DNA of 64,000 bases from Bacillota bacterium (GCA_022702935.2 JAKIML020000043.1:33071-97070), one strand, 5' to 3'; positions 54,076 through 63,964 are shown, counted from the stretch's first letter. Notes: a model not told the origin generated them from the sequence alone. Numbers and translations are program-made.

Positions 54076-54357
54076 TTATGGTTTCAACGTCATGGCCTTT
54101 TCTAATGCCTTGGAATCAATCCCTTTATTGTCGGTGGTAAAGGTGCAGGGGTACTGGGCTCCGCAACCGGTACACTCCACATACTGCTTGGACTCGGTTT
54201 GCTCCCTCTTGTCATAAAGGAAGGGATAAAACTCATCGGTGTTGAGGGTGCCGGGGGAGTTGTCATCAATGATATAGGAATAGATGTATTTGGCCTCATA
54301 TTTGGCGATAAGCTTATGGCCGCCGCAGGCCGGACAAATAAACCGTTTCTTTTCCAT
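54076..54357 (-). CDS. Small zinc-ribbon protein
   Basis: 93 residues from ATG 54357 (AGAGG 5 nt upstream). Two CxxC pairs, CPAC near 8-11 and CTGC near 66-69, form a likely zinc ribbon around a Tyr/Asp-rich core. Family not recognised. It follows the chemotaxis receptor's terminator on the same strand. Confidence 0.68.
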   Translation of the reverse strand: MEKKRFICPACGGHKLIAKYEAKYIYSYIIDDNSPGTLNTDEFYPFLYDKREQTESKQYVECTGCGAQYPCTFTTDNKGIDSKALEKAMTLKP

Positions 54358-54371
54358 AACAACCTCTGACA

Positions 54372-54401
54372 ATAAAAAAACTCGAGAATTAACCTCGAGT
54401 T
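54372..54401 (-). terminator. Terminator of the chemotaxis receptor gene
   Basis: Minus strand AACTCGAG-(7)-CTCGAGTT followed by TTTTT. It sits immediately before the next ribosome site. Confidence 0.85.
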
Positions 54402-54449
54402 ATAGCTTTTCCTTATTATGTGCCTGCCATTCCTGCATTAAACAGGACT

Positions 54450-56201
54450 TTAATCAATCCTGAACTGGGCCACCATATCCTTAAGAAATCTGGCGCCGTC
54501 ACTGGCCGAATTGATGCGCTCAAGCACTTGATTGGCATTATCGACAGCGGCGCTGGTCTTTTCAGCAATATTATTGGTTCCTTCGGCGCCTTCATTGGCG
54601 GCTTTGGTGACCTCGTTAATGACATTGGTCATGTTATGGATGGAGGCCAAAAGCTGCTGAGAGGTGGCGCTGAAATCGGTGACAAGACCATTGATGATAT
54701 CCGAGTCCTTATCATATTGCTGAGTCGTTGAGAGCATGGCGTGGTAGTCCTTGCTCACCTCATTGTCCACGAAGGACAAAAGCTCATAGGAGCTTTCGGA
54801 CAGATGATCCACCGATTGGGTAACCACCTGGGTCACTCTCTGGATCTCGGCCACGGCTCTCTTGGAGTTCTCAGCCAGTGCGCGAATCTCATTGGCCACC
54901 ACAGCAAAGCCCTTACCGTTTTCACCCGCCCGGGCAGCCTCTATGGCCGCATTCAAGGCGAGCAGATTGGTCTGTGAGGTGATCTGCAGGATGCTTTCGG
55001 CCAGATTGCCAATCTGTTCCACGGCCTTGGATTCTTCCAGGGCTTGTTCAAGCTTAAGCCGGGCATTCTCAATCATGGTGGAGCTGTTTTCAAAGGAAGC
55101 TCTAAAGCTCTTGTCCAGCTCCTCGGCCCGACGGCTGATCTCGGTGGCCACATGAACTCCCGACTGAGCTCTTTCGGCAATGCTCTGTATGGCCGCTTCG
55201 ATTTCCTTGGAAGTGGTATTCATTTCTTCGGATGAGCTTGCGGTTTCCTCCATGGTGGCTGAAAGCTCCTGGGTGGTGGTGGAGATGTTGGTGATGTCTT
55301 CTTCCAGGTACTGCATATGGGCATTGGTTTCCTGAACGGCCAAAGTGAGTTTTTGGGTTTCCTGCAGAATCTTCTTTATCATATCCCGTAAGGCCGTGCG
55401 TGTTTTCTCCTCGGCCTTTATAATCTGCCCGAATTCGTCCTTTTCCTGTGCGAAGCCATTGTAGACGGGATCATGGGTTAAATCAAAATTGGAGGTTTTC
55501 TGAATGAGCGCCATTGCCAGTCGGGTTCGCTTGCTGATATTGGCTATAAAAATGATGGCAATGCTCAGGGATATTATCAGGGCCACCCCTGTCGAAATTC
55601 TTGATGCCTGGAGGCTTCTTGTTGCTACTTTGGGCACCTCAGCCATGAATTCCTGAGTATATTCGTTGATTAAACCATCGACAAGCTCCAGGGCTCCATG
55701 GGCGTATTCAAAGGCTGCCGCAGACTGGGCCCGGTCCTTAAGGGTGTTTGAATCGGCATTATATAAGCTCTTCCAGGTGTTGAAATTGGTTTCGAAGGTC
55801 TCAAAAGCCTGGACAACCTTGGCGTTCCGCTCAGCGGTCTGGTTGTTTCCCAGAAAGAAGGCACTCTTGCTCATAAGATCCTTAGCCTGCTGAACATGGG
55901 CATAGGCTTGCTGCACGTTTTCGTTATAAAAAGCCTTCGATTGAGAAGCGTTCTGGGACTTCCCGCTGAGGAGCTCCTCCTGAGCCGCAAGGGCCTGATA
56001 TAAGTCCCTGTTTGCGCTGATGACCCAGTAGGAGGACTGATGCATGTGATAATACAGGTTTTCCATGAGCATTGAGGTCATTTCCCTGGAGCGGATTCCT
56101 GCAATAACAGAGCTGATAACAAGCATAATGATGGGCACAAGAAGCGGCAGGATAATCTTGGTACGAAGCCGCAGGTTGTTGAACTTAAAGCGTTTTCTCA
56201 T
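54450..56201 (-). CDS. Methyl-accepting chemotaxis protein
   Basis: 583 residues. Membrane helix 1 lies near 15-34 ([20 protein letters not shown]). An all-helical four-helix-bundle-like sensor covers about 40-200, and helix 2 near 205-221. A HAMP-like linker follows, then the cytoplasmic hairpin with signature tip [31 protein letters not shown] (split near 395-425). It signals through CheA/CheW. The ligand is unknown. No other chemotaxis gene is present nearby. Confidence 0.93.
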   Translation of the reverse strand: MRKRFKFNNLRLRTKIILPLLVPIIMLVISSVIAGIRSREMTSMLMENLYYHMHQSSYWVISANRDLYQALAAQEELLSGKSQNASQSKAFYNENVQQAYAHVQQAKDLMSKSAFFLGNNQTAERNAKVVQAFETFETNFNTWKSLYNADSNTLKDRAQSAAAFEYAHGALELVDGLINEYTQEFMAEVPKVATRSLQASRISTGVALIISLSIAIIFIANISKRTRLAMALIQKTSNFDLTHDPVYNGFAQEKDEFGQIIKAEEKTRTALRDMIKKILQETQKLTLAVQETNAHMQYLEEDITNISTTTQELSATMEETASSSEEMNTTSKEIEAAIQSIAERAQSGVHVATEISRRAEELDKSFRASFENSSTMIENARLKLEQALEESKAVEQIGNLAESILQITSQTNLLALNAAIEAARAGENGKGFAVVANEIRALAENSKRAVAEIQRVTQVVTQSVDHLSESSYELLSFVDNEVSKDYHAMLSTTQQYDKDSDIINGLVTDFSATSQQLLASIHNMTNVINEVTKAANEGAEGTNNIAEKTSAAVDNANQVLERINSASDGARFLKDMVAQFRID

Positions 56202-56311
56202 ATGGACTCCTCTTTAGAAAAAGAATTCATTCTGGCAACGCAGAAAGTAATTAACATTTACCACTATAAAAATTTACCAAAACACCTAGATTGAAGGAGG
56301 TAAAAATTTTA

Positions 56312-57307
56312 CTAACCCCAGTTCATGATAGATCTGATTTCCTGAGCCAGTCTTTCCCCCATGAGAGCATGGGTTCGAAGGCTGGGATGCCAGCTTACTC
56401 CATAACCGTCTTCGGCCTTCTGGTGTGCATATTCCAGAAAATGAATCCAGTCATTGCCCTGTCCTCTGAGCGAATCCACCACACAATCCTTTATGTACTG
56501 CCGGGACACCTCAAGGGATTCACCATCAACCAAGGGGCCCAGGGTAAGGAGAATTTGGGCCTCGGGATAGTTTTCATGGATGCGCCGGACAAACGCTTTA
56601 TAGGCCTCGACAAAAGGCGTTTTCTCCGGTATTCTCCCGGAGTTGAAATCGTTGGTGCCCAGATTGATGACCACCACCTGGGGAATCCATTGGGCGAAAT
56701 CCCAGGGCTGGCTGCTATCCAGCGTGATTCTGTGATAATTGGCGGGCAGTGTATTGCTTTCATTGCCTGTAAAGTCCCGGATGAGCCCGAAACCCGACCA
56801 GCTTATAAGGAAGCCTTCGGCATTTAAGGCTCTGGCGGCTATGGAGGCGTAGGACAGATAGGCGTTATCATAGAAGGGGTCATATTCCACGTTCTCATTG
56901 TCAGCTTCGTTGCCAAAGCCGCAGGTGATGGAATCTCCGATGTACTCAATGCGTCTTTGAACGGGCGGGTCAAGGGGCAGCAAGTATCCCTGGCCCAGAT
57001 CGAACCCCAGGTACTGGAGGACGCCCAAATAAAATTCGGTTTTCTTCACCAGGGTGATTTCATGGGGCCCTTGGGACAGGCCCTCGGCCAGTACATAGGT
57101 TCCTTCTTCCATGACCGGAAGGGAGGGGGTGGTTACTATCCCATCCACCAGCACGGTAAGATAGTTTCTTCCCGAGGGACGAATCCTGGCACTGGCATAT
57201 GTTCCGAAGAACTTAAAATGCACGGTGCTGGCCGACCAGCCGCATTTGGGCCCCTCGGGATGGCTATAGTCAAACCTTCCTATATATCGGATACCGTTTA
57301 CATCCAT
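56312..57307 (-). CDS. SGNH esterase, carbohydrate esterase family 2-like
   Basis: 331 residues from ATG 57307 (AAAGGAG upstream). An N-terminal jelly-roll domain (~1-115, WSASTVHFKFFGTYASARI) precedes an SGNH hydrolase domain. Nucleophile Ser is in YIGDSITCGFG near 121-131, the oxyanion Asn in LGTNDF near 219-224, and the catalytic His in SWHPS near 303-307. CE2 enzymes deacetylate plant polysaccharides. No signal peptide is seen, so it may act inside on imported oligosaccharides. Confidence 0.88.
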   Translation of the reverse strand: MDVNGIRYIGRFDYSHPEGPKCGWSASTVHFKFFGTYASARIRPSGRNYLTVLVDGIVTTPSLPVMEEGTYVLAEGLSQGPHEITLVKKTEFYLGVLQYLGFDLGQGYLLPLDPPVQRRIEYIGDSITCGFGNEADNENVEYDPFYDNAYLSYASIAARALNAEGFLISWSGFGLIRDFTGNESNTLPANYHRITLDSSQPWDFAQWIPQVVVINLGTNDFNSGRIPEKTPFVEAYKAFVRRIHENYPEAQILLTLGPLVDGESLEVSRQYIKDCVVDSLRGQGNDWIHFLEYAHQKAEDGYGVSWHPSLRTHALMGERLAQEIRSIMNWG

Positions 57308-57341
57308 ACTAATTACTCCTTTATTTAGTCTGATTAACACA

Positions 57342-57370
57342 ATTATACTCCTGGTTGGTCCGCTGCTCAA
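57342..57370 (-). promoter_or_regulatory. Sigma-A promoter of the CE2 esterase
   Basis: Minus strand TTGAGC (57365-57370), 17 bp, TATAAT (57342-57347). Confidence 0.75.
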
Positions 57371-57440
57371 CAGAATTAACCTTACCGATTACTTAAAATT
57401 TCAAAGGATTTTGGTTAAGACCCATCCATGATGTCTTTAC

Positions 57441-57469
57441 TTGAAAACTTCAGTGGCAAAAGGTAGAAT
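57441..57469 (+). promoter_or_regulatory. Promoter of the bceRS-like genes
   Basis: TTGAAA (57441-57446), 17 bp, TAGAAT (57464-57469). Transcription near 57476 leaves only ~8 nt before ATG 57484. Confidence 0.65.
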
Positions 57470-57483
57470 TCAGTCATAAGAAC

Positions 57484-58179
57484 ATGAAAAGATTGGATGT
57501 ATTCTCGGTGCCCAACAAACTGTTAATCATTGAAGACGACAAAAAAATACGGGAAGAGCTGTGCACCTTCCTTGAGCGTAACGGATACTGCTGCCATGCG
57601 CCTGCCGATTTTCACGGCATTAAGGAAACAGCCCTTTCAAAGGATTATGATCTTATTCTGCTGGACATTAATCTTCCGGTGGTGGACGGCTATTATCTTT
57701 GCCGGGAGATTCGGAAGCACTCGCAGGTGCCCATTATTGTTGTGACCAGCCGGGACACCGAGATGGATGAGCTTATGGCCATGAATCTGGGGGCTGATGA
57801 CTTCATTGCCAAGCCCTATAATACCCAAATCCTGCTGGCCCATATTGCCTCGGTGCTCAAGCGGTCCACCCGGGAAAATATATCGGAACGTATGGACTGC
57901 GGAAGTTTTGTGTTAAATCTATCCACCAGCAGCCTTGAAGTGGATGGAAGGCAAGTGGAGCTTACACGAAATGAGCTCAGGATTTTGAGCCTGCTTTATG
58001 AGAAAAGAGGAGCCATTGTCAGCAGGGATGAACTCATGGCCCAGTTGTGGAGCAGCAATCTGTTTGTGGATGACAATACTCTGACCGTCAACATCAACCG
58101 CCTCCGGACAAAGCTTGCCGAGGCAGGCCTGGGTCAGGTCATCGAAACACGGCGGGGACAGGGGTATTTGGTCAAATGA
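57484..58179 (+). CDS. OmpR-type response regulator, BceR-like
   Basis: 231 residues. The receiver domain has IIEDDKKIRE near 15-24, phosphoacceptor Asp in LILLDINLP near 53-61, Thr/Ser in VVTSRD and Lys in AKPYN. A winged-helix DNA-binding domain spans about 130-231 (LTRNELRILSLLYEKRG, VNINRLRTKLAEAG). The ATG at 57484 lacks a ribosome site and lies close to the transcription start. GTG 57508 would give a standard N-terminus. The next gene overlaps by 4 bases (ATGA). Confidence 0.92.
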   Translation: MKRLDVFSVPNKLLIIEDDKKIREELCTFLERNGYCCHAPADFHGIKETALSKDYDLILLDINLPVVDGYYLCREIRKHSQVPIIVVTSRDTEMDELMAMNLGADDFIAKPYNTQILLAHIASVLKRSTRENISERMDCGSFVLNLSTSSLEVDGRQVELTRNELRILSLLYEKRGAIVSRDELMAQLWSSNLFVDDNTLTVNINRLRTKLAEAGLGQVIETRRGQGYLVK

Positions 58180-59198
58180 GTTTTAAGGATTATATCAGGG
58201 AGAAAAAGAACTATCTCATTGCCATGGCAGGGGGTGTCCTCTTAAGCAGTCTCATCCTCTATTTGCTCCTGCCCCAAAGCGGCATGAGCTTTGCCATTCT
58301 TATCGGCAGCCTGTTTGCGGTGTGTTTTGCCCTTCCTCTGGTTCGGGAGTATTATGCCAAAAGGGATTTTTATCAAAAGCTTCTGTCCGTGTTTAATGAA
58401 CTGGATCAAAAGAACCTGATTGCGGAAATGGTTTCACCCCCGGGATTTCTGGAGGGAGATATTCTGTCGGAGGTCCTCTACGGCTGCAATAAGGCCATGC
58501 TGGAGAAGATTCGCACCTATAAGCAATTGCAGGAGGAGTATCGGGAGTATATCGAGCTTTGGGTTCATGAGATTAAGACTCCCATTGCATCTTCCCGGCT
58601 GATTGCACAGAACAATGAGAGTGAGGCCATGAAAAGCCTTATTGAGGAGGTTTCCAAGATCGAAGGCCTTATTGATCAGGTTTTGTACTATTCACGAAGC
58701 AATAATGTGGAAAAGGATTACCTGATACGGGAGGTCTCCCTTGAAAGGCTGTGCTATGATGTCCTGCGCAAGAATGCGCTGCTGTTTATTCAGAACAAGG
58801 TCAGCGTAGTTCTGGACGGACTTATAGATTATACGGTCTATACCGACAACAAATGGCTGGAATTCATTCTGGGCCAGATCTTTACCAATGCGGTCAAGTA
58901 CGCCGACAAGCCCGATGCCCGTATAGAGCTGGAATCAAGCAGGGAGCCCAATTGCATTGTCCTGACCATTAGGGACAACGGAACGGGTATCAAGGATAAC
59001 GAGCTTGCACGAATCTTTGATAAGGGCTTTACCGGAACCAATGGAAGGGCCAATGAAAGGTCCACCGGTATGGGCCTTTATATCTGCAGGAAGCTTTGCG
59101 ATAAGCTGGGACTCAGTCTGGAAGCCCAATCGGTTTGGGGCCAGGGAACCACCCTGCGTCTTGTATTCCCCATCAACTCCATGACCATGATTCGATAA
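58176..59198 (+). CDS. Intramembrane-sensing histidine kinase, BceS-like
   Basis: 340 residues. Two closely spaced membrane helices (near 15-33 and 38-56) with almost no external loop are typical of BceS kinases, which sense through their ABC transporter. The phospho-acceptor His is in WVHEIKTPIASSRL near 129-142. The ATP-binding N and G boxes are IFTNAVKYADK and RDNGTGIKD...GMGLYICRKL. Without a working BceAB partner it may be unable to receive its signal. Confidence 0.93.
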   Translation: MSFKDYIREKKNYLIAMAGGVLLSSLILYLLLPQSGMSFAILIGSLFAVCFALPLVREYYAKRDFYQKLLSVFNELDQKNLIAEMVSPPGFLEGDILSEVLYGCNKAMLEKIRTYKQLQEEYREYIELWVHEIKTPIASSRLIAQNNESEAMKSLIEEVSKIEGLIDQVLYYSRSNNVEKDYLIREVSLERLCYDVLRKNALLFIQNKVSVVLDGLIDYTVYTDNKWLEFILGQIFTNAVKYADKPDARIELESSREPNCIVLTIRDNGTGIKDNELARIFDKGFTGTNGRANERSTGMGLYICRKLCDKLGLSLEAQSVWGQGTTLRLVFPINSMTMIR

Positions 59199-59209
59199 CC
59201 CTTCTTCTC

Positions 59210-59239
59210 TTACAAAAATGTAAGGTTGACGTAAGTCAA
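59210..59239 (+). promoter_or_regulatory. Tandem palindromes upstream of the bceA remnant
   Basis: TTACA-AAAA-TGTAA (59210-59223) followed by TTGAC-GTAA-GTCAA (59226-59239). A TACAAT at 59269-59274 lacks a good -35, as expected for a promoter activated by a response regulator. Likely BceR binding sites. Confidence 0.65.
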
Positions 59240-59303
59240 TTCAATGGCAGATTGCAATGTCCTCTTAGTACAATGGAGCCATACTATTGATGGAGGAATA
59301 ACC

Positions 59304-59660
59304 ATGGCACAAATCTTAAAAGTTGAAAATGTAGAAAAATACTATGGGAATAAGGGGAGCCTGACAAAGGCCCTGGATCAGGTCAGCTTTGAGGTTAGTG
59401 AAGGAGAGTTTGTGGGCATCATGGGCGCGTCGGGGAGCGGAAAAACCACCCTCCTTAACTGTATCTCCACCATAGACAGGGTAACAGCGGGCCATATCTA
59501 TATCCGCGGCAAGGATATAACGGCACTCAAAAGCAGGCAGCTTGCCAAATTCAGAAGGGAAGAACTGGGCTTCCTCTTCCAGGACTACAACCTTCTTGAT
59601 ACCCTCACCGCCTTTGAGAATATTATACTGGACTATGCCATTTACTTTTTGACCCTTTGA
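59304..59660 (+). pseudogene. BceA-type ABC ATPase, truncated
   Basis: 118 residues, against about 250 for intact family members. Walker A GASGSGKTTLL near 42-52 and the Q-loop FLFQDYNLLDTLTAFENIIL are present. The signature LSGGQ, Walker B and H-loop are missing. After ENIIL the frame continues with DYAIYFLTL, which belongs to a BceB permease N-terminus, then hits TGA. It cannot work as an ATPase. GGAGGA precedes the ATG. Confidence 0.85.
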
Positions 59661-59666
59661 TTCAGC

Positions 59667-61598
59667 GTGAGCATCTTCTATATCTTTAACTCCATAGAGG
59701 CCCAGAAAGCCATGATGGTGATATCGTCCTCGGTGAATGTCTTTTTGCAGACCATTTCCCAGGTCATGAACATTATCTCGGTTTTTGTTTCCTTCATTCT
59801 GGCCTTCCTCATTATTTATGCCAATCGGTTTTTGATCAGGCGGCGTAAGAAGGAGCTGGGTATTTATATGACCCTGGGCATGGAGAAAGGAAAGATGGCC
59901 AAGCTGCTTGTATGCGAGACCTTTCTCATCGGGATTCTATCCCTGGGTGCGGGACTGCTCTTCGGGGTCTTTATCTCCCAGGGTCTTTCGGTGGTTACCG
60001 CAAAGCTGTTTGAAGTGGATATGACAGGTTACCAGTTCATCTTTTCACCCTCGGCCTTTATCAAGACCATCCTCTATTTTGGCATCATCTTTGTGGTGGT
60101 CATGGTGTTCAGTACATTCTCCATATCCCAATACAAGCTCATTGATCTGATTCAGGCTGACAGAAAGAATGAAAAACCCAGCATCAAGAATCCTGTTGTC
60201 ACCGTCATTCTCTTCATCCTGTCCCTGGTCTGTCTTGGCGTGGCCTATGGCATGGTGCTTAAAAACGGGATTGCCATCTTTGATCACCGCCTGGTAATTG
60301 AAATGGTCTTAGGAGCCGTGGGCACCTTCCTGTTTTTTGCCTCCCTCTCGGGCTTTTTCCTGAAGGTCATCCAGTCCAACAAAAAGCGCTATTTAAAAGG
60401 GCTGAACATGTTTATTCTGCGGCAGATCAACTCCAGAATCAACACCGCCCATCTTTCCATCTCCTTTATCTGCCTGATGCTTTTTTGCACCATCGGTATC
60501 CTTTCCACAGGTCTGGGTGCCAATACAGCCCTCAGCTCCGGCTCTCGTTTTTCTGCGCCCTATGATGCCTCCTTTTATGTACCGGGCCAGGTCAGCATTA
60601 TTGACACGTTTAAGGAGTATGGCTTTGACATTCTCTCTTATGCCGATGGCTATGCAGAGTTCTCCCTTTACCAGCAGGAGAATGTTACGAAAGGTTTAAT
60701 TTTTGACAAGGTTAAGGATATGATTCCACAGGAGAACAGGGCGCGGCTTGAAAACACTCCCATAGCTTTTATCAGGCTTTCTGACTATAACAAACTCCTG
60801 GTACTGCAGGGAGAGGAAGCGATAAGCCTTAAAGACAATCAGGTTGCGCTGTTTTCAGACTATGCCGAACTTGCTCAGGATCTGAAGGATTGTCTGGAAA
60901 CATTTATTAATAAGAAGTATCCGGTTACACTGGCAGGTGTCGATTATGAGGTCTACCCAAAGCTCCAGACAAAGGGGGTATATACCACTTCCAGCAGTGA
61001 TATCATCGTGGCTCTGGTGGTCCCTGACTGGATGACGGAGGGAAGTGAGGTTCAGTCAACCATTCTTTCCCTGAATTGCACAAGCCCGCGGAAAACCATG
61101 CAGTATAAGCTGGAAGATGATCTATATGCCTTCCAGGAAAAATATGAAGGGGTTAAGGATGAAATCCTCATTAAAGGAGCGACATCTGAAATGGTGAAGT
61201 CAATTATGGCAGGGACAAAAGCCATCGTTGCCTTTGTCTGCATCTATCTGGGGCTCATCTTCCTGCTGGCCAGCGCTGCGGTGCTCGCCCTCCAGCAGAT
61301 CTCAGAGGCTGCCGACAACCGAAAACGCTATGAGGTTCTTCAAAAGCTGGGCGCCGAGGATAAGCTCATTAATTCGGCACTCTTTAAGCAAATTGCCATC
61401 TACTTTATCCTTCCTCTGGCCCTGGCCGCCGTCCACTCGGTGGTGGGCATCAAGGTGGCCAATGATGTGATTGCCGTGGGAGGCCTTAATGCTCTTGGCA
61501 ATATCGTTATCACAGCAATTTTGATCACCCTGGTTTATGGCTCGTATTTCATGGCCACCTATTTCAGCAGCAAACGAATCCTGCTCAGGGGAAAATAA
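59667..61598 (+). pseudogene. BceB-type permease missing its N-terminus
   Basis: 643 residues in the same frame as the ATPase remnant. The first in-frame start is a GTG without a ribosome site, and the missing ~20 N-terminal residues are in part (DYAIYFLTL) encoded before the TGA at 59658-59660. The remaining FtsX/MacB-type helices and the large extracellular domain (about 275-500) look intact. The final helices end in YFSSKRILLRGK. Likely untranslated or unstable. If the TGA is a sequencing error it would be a fusion protein. Confidence 0.75.
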
Positions 61599-61719
61599 AA
61601 AAGCTTTATCGCTGAAAAAGAGACAAGTCCTATATCAAAAGGCTTGTCTCTTTGTATTACCGTTCCCATTGACAATGGGTATACCTCTCACAACTTTTCA
61701 TTTTTATGCAGGCAGAGGC

Positions 61720-62418
61720 TCAAATCCGCTCGGTGGCCGGCAGGGCAATGTAGAAATTGGTGCCCTCGCCCTCACTGCTCTCGAACCAAAGGCGGCCATG
61801 GTGGATATCCACAATAACATGGTGGGTGAGGAACAGACCCAGCCCCGTTCCGTCAGGGCGCCTGTAATAATAGGGCTCAAAGATTTTTTCCGACACCTTG
61901 TCAGGGATACCCGAGCCCGTATCCCCAATAGTGATGAGAATCTCGGATGAGCGATCCTCAATGGAGACATAGAGCTTACCCCCGTGGGGCATGGCCTTCA
62001 GGGCATTGTCAAACAGATTTTGGATGGCGCGCCGAAGCTGAACCTCATAGAGCCTGATGCATCTTTTGCAGGAAGAATGAAATTGGACCTCGATGGATTT
62101 GGCTGTGAACAGGGTTTCAAAGGACTGCAACAGGTCCTGAACGATATCGGTGGGATTTATTCTTGAGGGATACTGGGGCTTAAAGGCGCTTAACAGGTCG
62201 ATGACCATATGATCCAGGGTATCCACCTGCTGGATAATCCGGTTAAAATACTGACAGTCCTTTTTGGAATCGGACGCCGCCCTCCCCAGCTCACCAAGGC
62301 CACGGATGACCGATAAGGGATTCTTCAGATCATGGACAGCCGATGCAAGAAGATCCGCTGCAGCCAGAATCCGGGGCTCAATGGGCTTTTGCTCTTTCCT
62401 TTCTACTTCCCCTTGCAT
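61720..62418 (-). CDS. Soluble histidine kinase without sensor domain
   Basis: 232 residues; AAGGAGG 7 nt before the ATG. The HisKA box is SAVHDLKNPLSVIRGLGEL near 26-44. HATPase motifs are IQNLFDNALKAMP near 133-145 (N box), IGDTGSGIPDKV (G1) and GTGLGLFLTHHVI (G2). A Cys pair (CKRC near 117-120) lies in the linker. There is no membrane or PAS domain and no adjacent regulator, so it may respond to a partner protein. Resembles KinB/sporulation-type kinases in its core only. Confidence 0.85.
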   Translation of the reverse strand: MQGEVERKEQKPIEPRILAAADLLASAVHDLKNPLSVIRGLGELGRAASDSKKDCQYFNRIIQQVDTLDHMVIDLLSAFKPQYPSRINPTDIVQDLLQSFETLFTAKSIEVQFHSSCKRCIRLYEVQLRRAIQNLFDNALKAMPHGGKLYVSIEDRSSEILITIGDTGSGIPDKVSEKIFEPYYYRRPDGTGLGLFLTHHVIVDIHHGRLWFESSEGEGTNFYIALPATERI

Positions 62419-62440
62419 GACATAGCCTCCTTGTGGTTAC

Positions 62441-62469
62441 ATTTTATTCAAAAAAAGGGACTGATACAA
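62441..62469 (-). promoter_or_regulatory. Sigma-A promoter of the soluble kinase
   Basis: Minus strand TTGTAT (62464-62469), 17 bp, TAAAAT (62441-62446). Confidence 0.65.
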
Positions 62470-62526
62470 GACAATATGCAGTAAATCCCTAATTTTATGC
62501 CATTTCCCCGAATCAGATTATGGGAA

Positions 62527-62554
62527 ATGACAAAATGCGTGTCCCGCATATAAT
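62527..62554 (+). promoter_or_regulatory. Sigma-A promoter of the amidase
   Basis: ATGACA (62527-62532), 16 bp, TATAAT (62549-62554). Confidence 0.7.
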
Positions 62555-62627
62555 GTACTAAGGCTTGGCTTTTGCTATGAACCAGTCGCCGCAGAAAAAT
62601 CGACAGCGATGGAAAGGGGAAATCACC

Positions 62628-63326
62628 ATGAAGAGTATATATCTTTCACCCAGCACCCAGGAAAACAATATTGGGGCCGGGGACTATGGCACCGAAGAAA
62701 AACGCATGAACCAGTTAACCGATTTGATAGAGCCCTTGCTTAAGGAATATGGACTGAAGGTCTACCGCAACCGCCCTGAAATGACCCTCAAGCAGGTGGT
62801 GGATGACTCGAATGCAAAGAAGCCCGATGTTCATTTAGCTATCCATTCCAATGCCGCTAATAAAAAGGCCCGGGGTGCCGAAGTCTTTTGCCATAAATTT
62901 GGTGGAGAAGGGGAGAAGCTGGCCCGTTCAGTGTATACGGAGGTGTCAGCCATCACGCCCACAGCCGATCGGGGTGTCAAACAGGGCTATGACTTTTACG
63001 GTCCCGGAAAGCATTTGTATGAACTGGCCTATACCAAAGTTCCTGCAGCCCTTGTTGAAGTGGCTTTCCATGACAATGAGGAGGATGCCCGCTGGATTAT
63101 CGAGAACATGGACAATCTGGCCAGGGCCATTGTCCGAGGTGTCCTCAATTACTTTGGAATCGCTGAGAAACCTCTTCCCGATCCGGTCGATGAGTATAAG
63201 AAAATCATTCAGGAACGCTGTGGTTTTACCTATCCCGAAGGGGTATGGGAAGTCATCAATAAGCACCCTTATGCTCTGGCGTTGTATAAGAAATGGGCTG
63301 ACAGTTATGTAAAGACAACACTGTAG
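62628..63326 (+). CDS. N-acetylmuramoyl-L-alanine amidase (Amidase_3)
   Basis: 232 residues from ATG 62628 (AAAGGGGA upstream). SPSTQENNIGAGDYGTEEKRMN near 5-26 carries the metal-binding Glu. LAIHSNAANKKARG near 71-84 holds a zinc His, and ALVEVAFHDNEEDA near 144-157 the catalytic Glu. The C-terminal ~45 residues form an extra small domain. No signal peptide is seen, as in phage or spore-mother-cell lytic amidases (CwlC type). It cleaves the bond between muramic acid and the stem peptide. Confidence 0.9.
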   Translation: MKSIYLSPSTQENNIGAGDYGTEEKRMNQLTDLIEPLLKEYGLKVYRNRPEMTLKQVVDDSNAKKPDVHLAIHSNAANKKARGAEVFCHKFGGEGEKLARSVYTEVSAITPTADRGVKQGYDFYGPGKHLYELAYTKVPAALVEVAFHDNEEDARWIIENMDNLARAIVRGVLNYFGIAEKPLPDPVDEYKKIIQERCGFTYPEGVWEVINKHPYALALYKKWADSYVKTTL

Positions 63327-63414
63327 ACAGGCCTCTAGTAAAATCAGGAAGATGTGGGTACACTTACATAAGGAAAAAGTCCAACATATTGTGGAAAGAA
63401 AGGAATCAATAAAC

Positions 63415-63774
63415 ATGAAGTTTTGCTGGTGCACATTAAGGGTCAGGGATTTGGATGCGTCCTTAAGGTTCTATCAGGAGATTGTAGGCCTTCCCTTCAA
63501 TCGGAGGTACACCTCCGGCATGGGAAAGGAAATTGCTTTCTTGGGCACAGGGGAAACACAGGTTGAGCTCGTAGCCGACGGCACAGAATCAGCCGAGGCT
63601 AAGGGCCTTGGCGTTTCATTGGGCTTCCAGGTGGACTCTCTAGATCGGAAAATCGATCAGTTGATGGCAAAGGGGCTGACCGTTGAAGGGCCTATATCGC
63701 CCAATCCCCATTTGAGCTTCTGCTTTGTAAGGGACCCGGATGGCTACAGAATCCAGTTTGTAGAGAACCGCTAA
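63415..63774 (+). CDS. VOC (glyoxalase/dioxygenase-fold) protein
   Basis: 119 residues, single VOC domain of two beta-alpha-beta-beta-beta units. TLRVRDLDASLRFYQEIVGLPF near 8-29 and the C-terminal FVRDPDGYRIQFVE near 104-117 are typical. Metal ligands are only partly conserved, so lyase, resistance or binding roles cannot be separated. AAAGGA precedes the ATG. Confidence 0.87.
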   Translation: MKFCWCTLRVRDLDASLRFYQEIVGLPFNRRYTSGMGKEIAFLGTGETQVELVADGTESAEAKGLGVSLGFQVDSLDRKIDQLMAKGLTVEGPISPNPHLSFCFVRDPDGYRIQFVENR

Positions 63775-63898
63775 ACAGTATATGCACAATGTTTTAAAAA
63801 GTAGGCCAAAACAACTTGGCCTGCTCAGCATCCCTTCGCAGAGCGCTCACCTATAACGCAGGGTGTGGTTATATCTTCTAAAACGCTAAAAGATGATT

Positions 63899-63964
63899 AA
63901 GCTATGGTGCCCACCGAATAGACTTATAGTGGGCACTTTAGCTTAAGGATTAAGTCTATATAAT
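63899..63964 (+). promoter_or_regulatory. Long dyad next to a promoter at the window end
   Basis: Nested arms AAGCTA...TAGCTT around GTGCCCAC (63907-63914)/GTGGGCAC (63929-63936). A TATAAT at 63959-63964 follows, with TTTAGC 16 bp upstream. It could be a terminator of the upstream gene or an operator for a gene beyond the window. 63775-63898 contains no gene that I can support. Confidence 0.45.
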
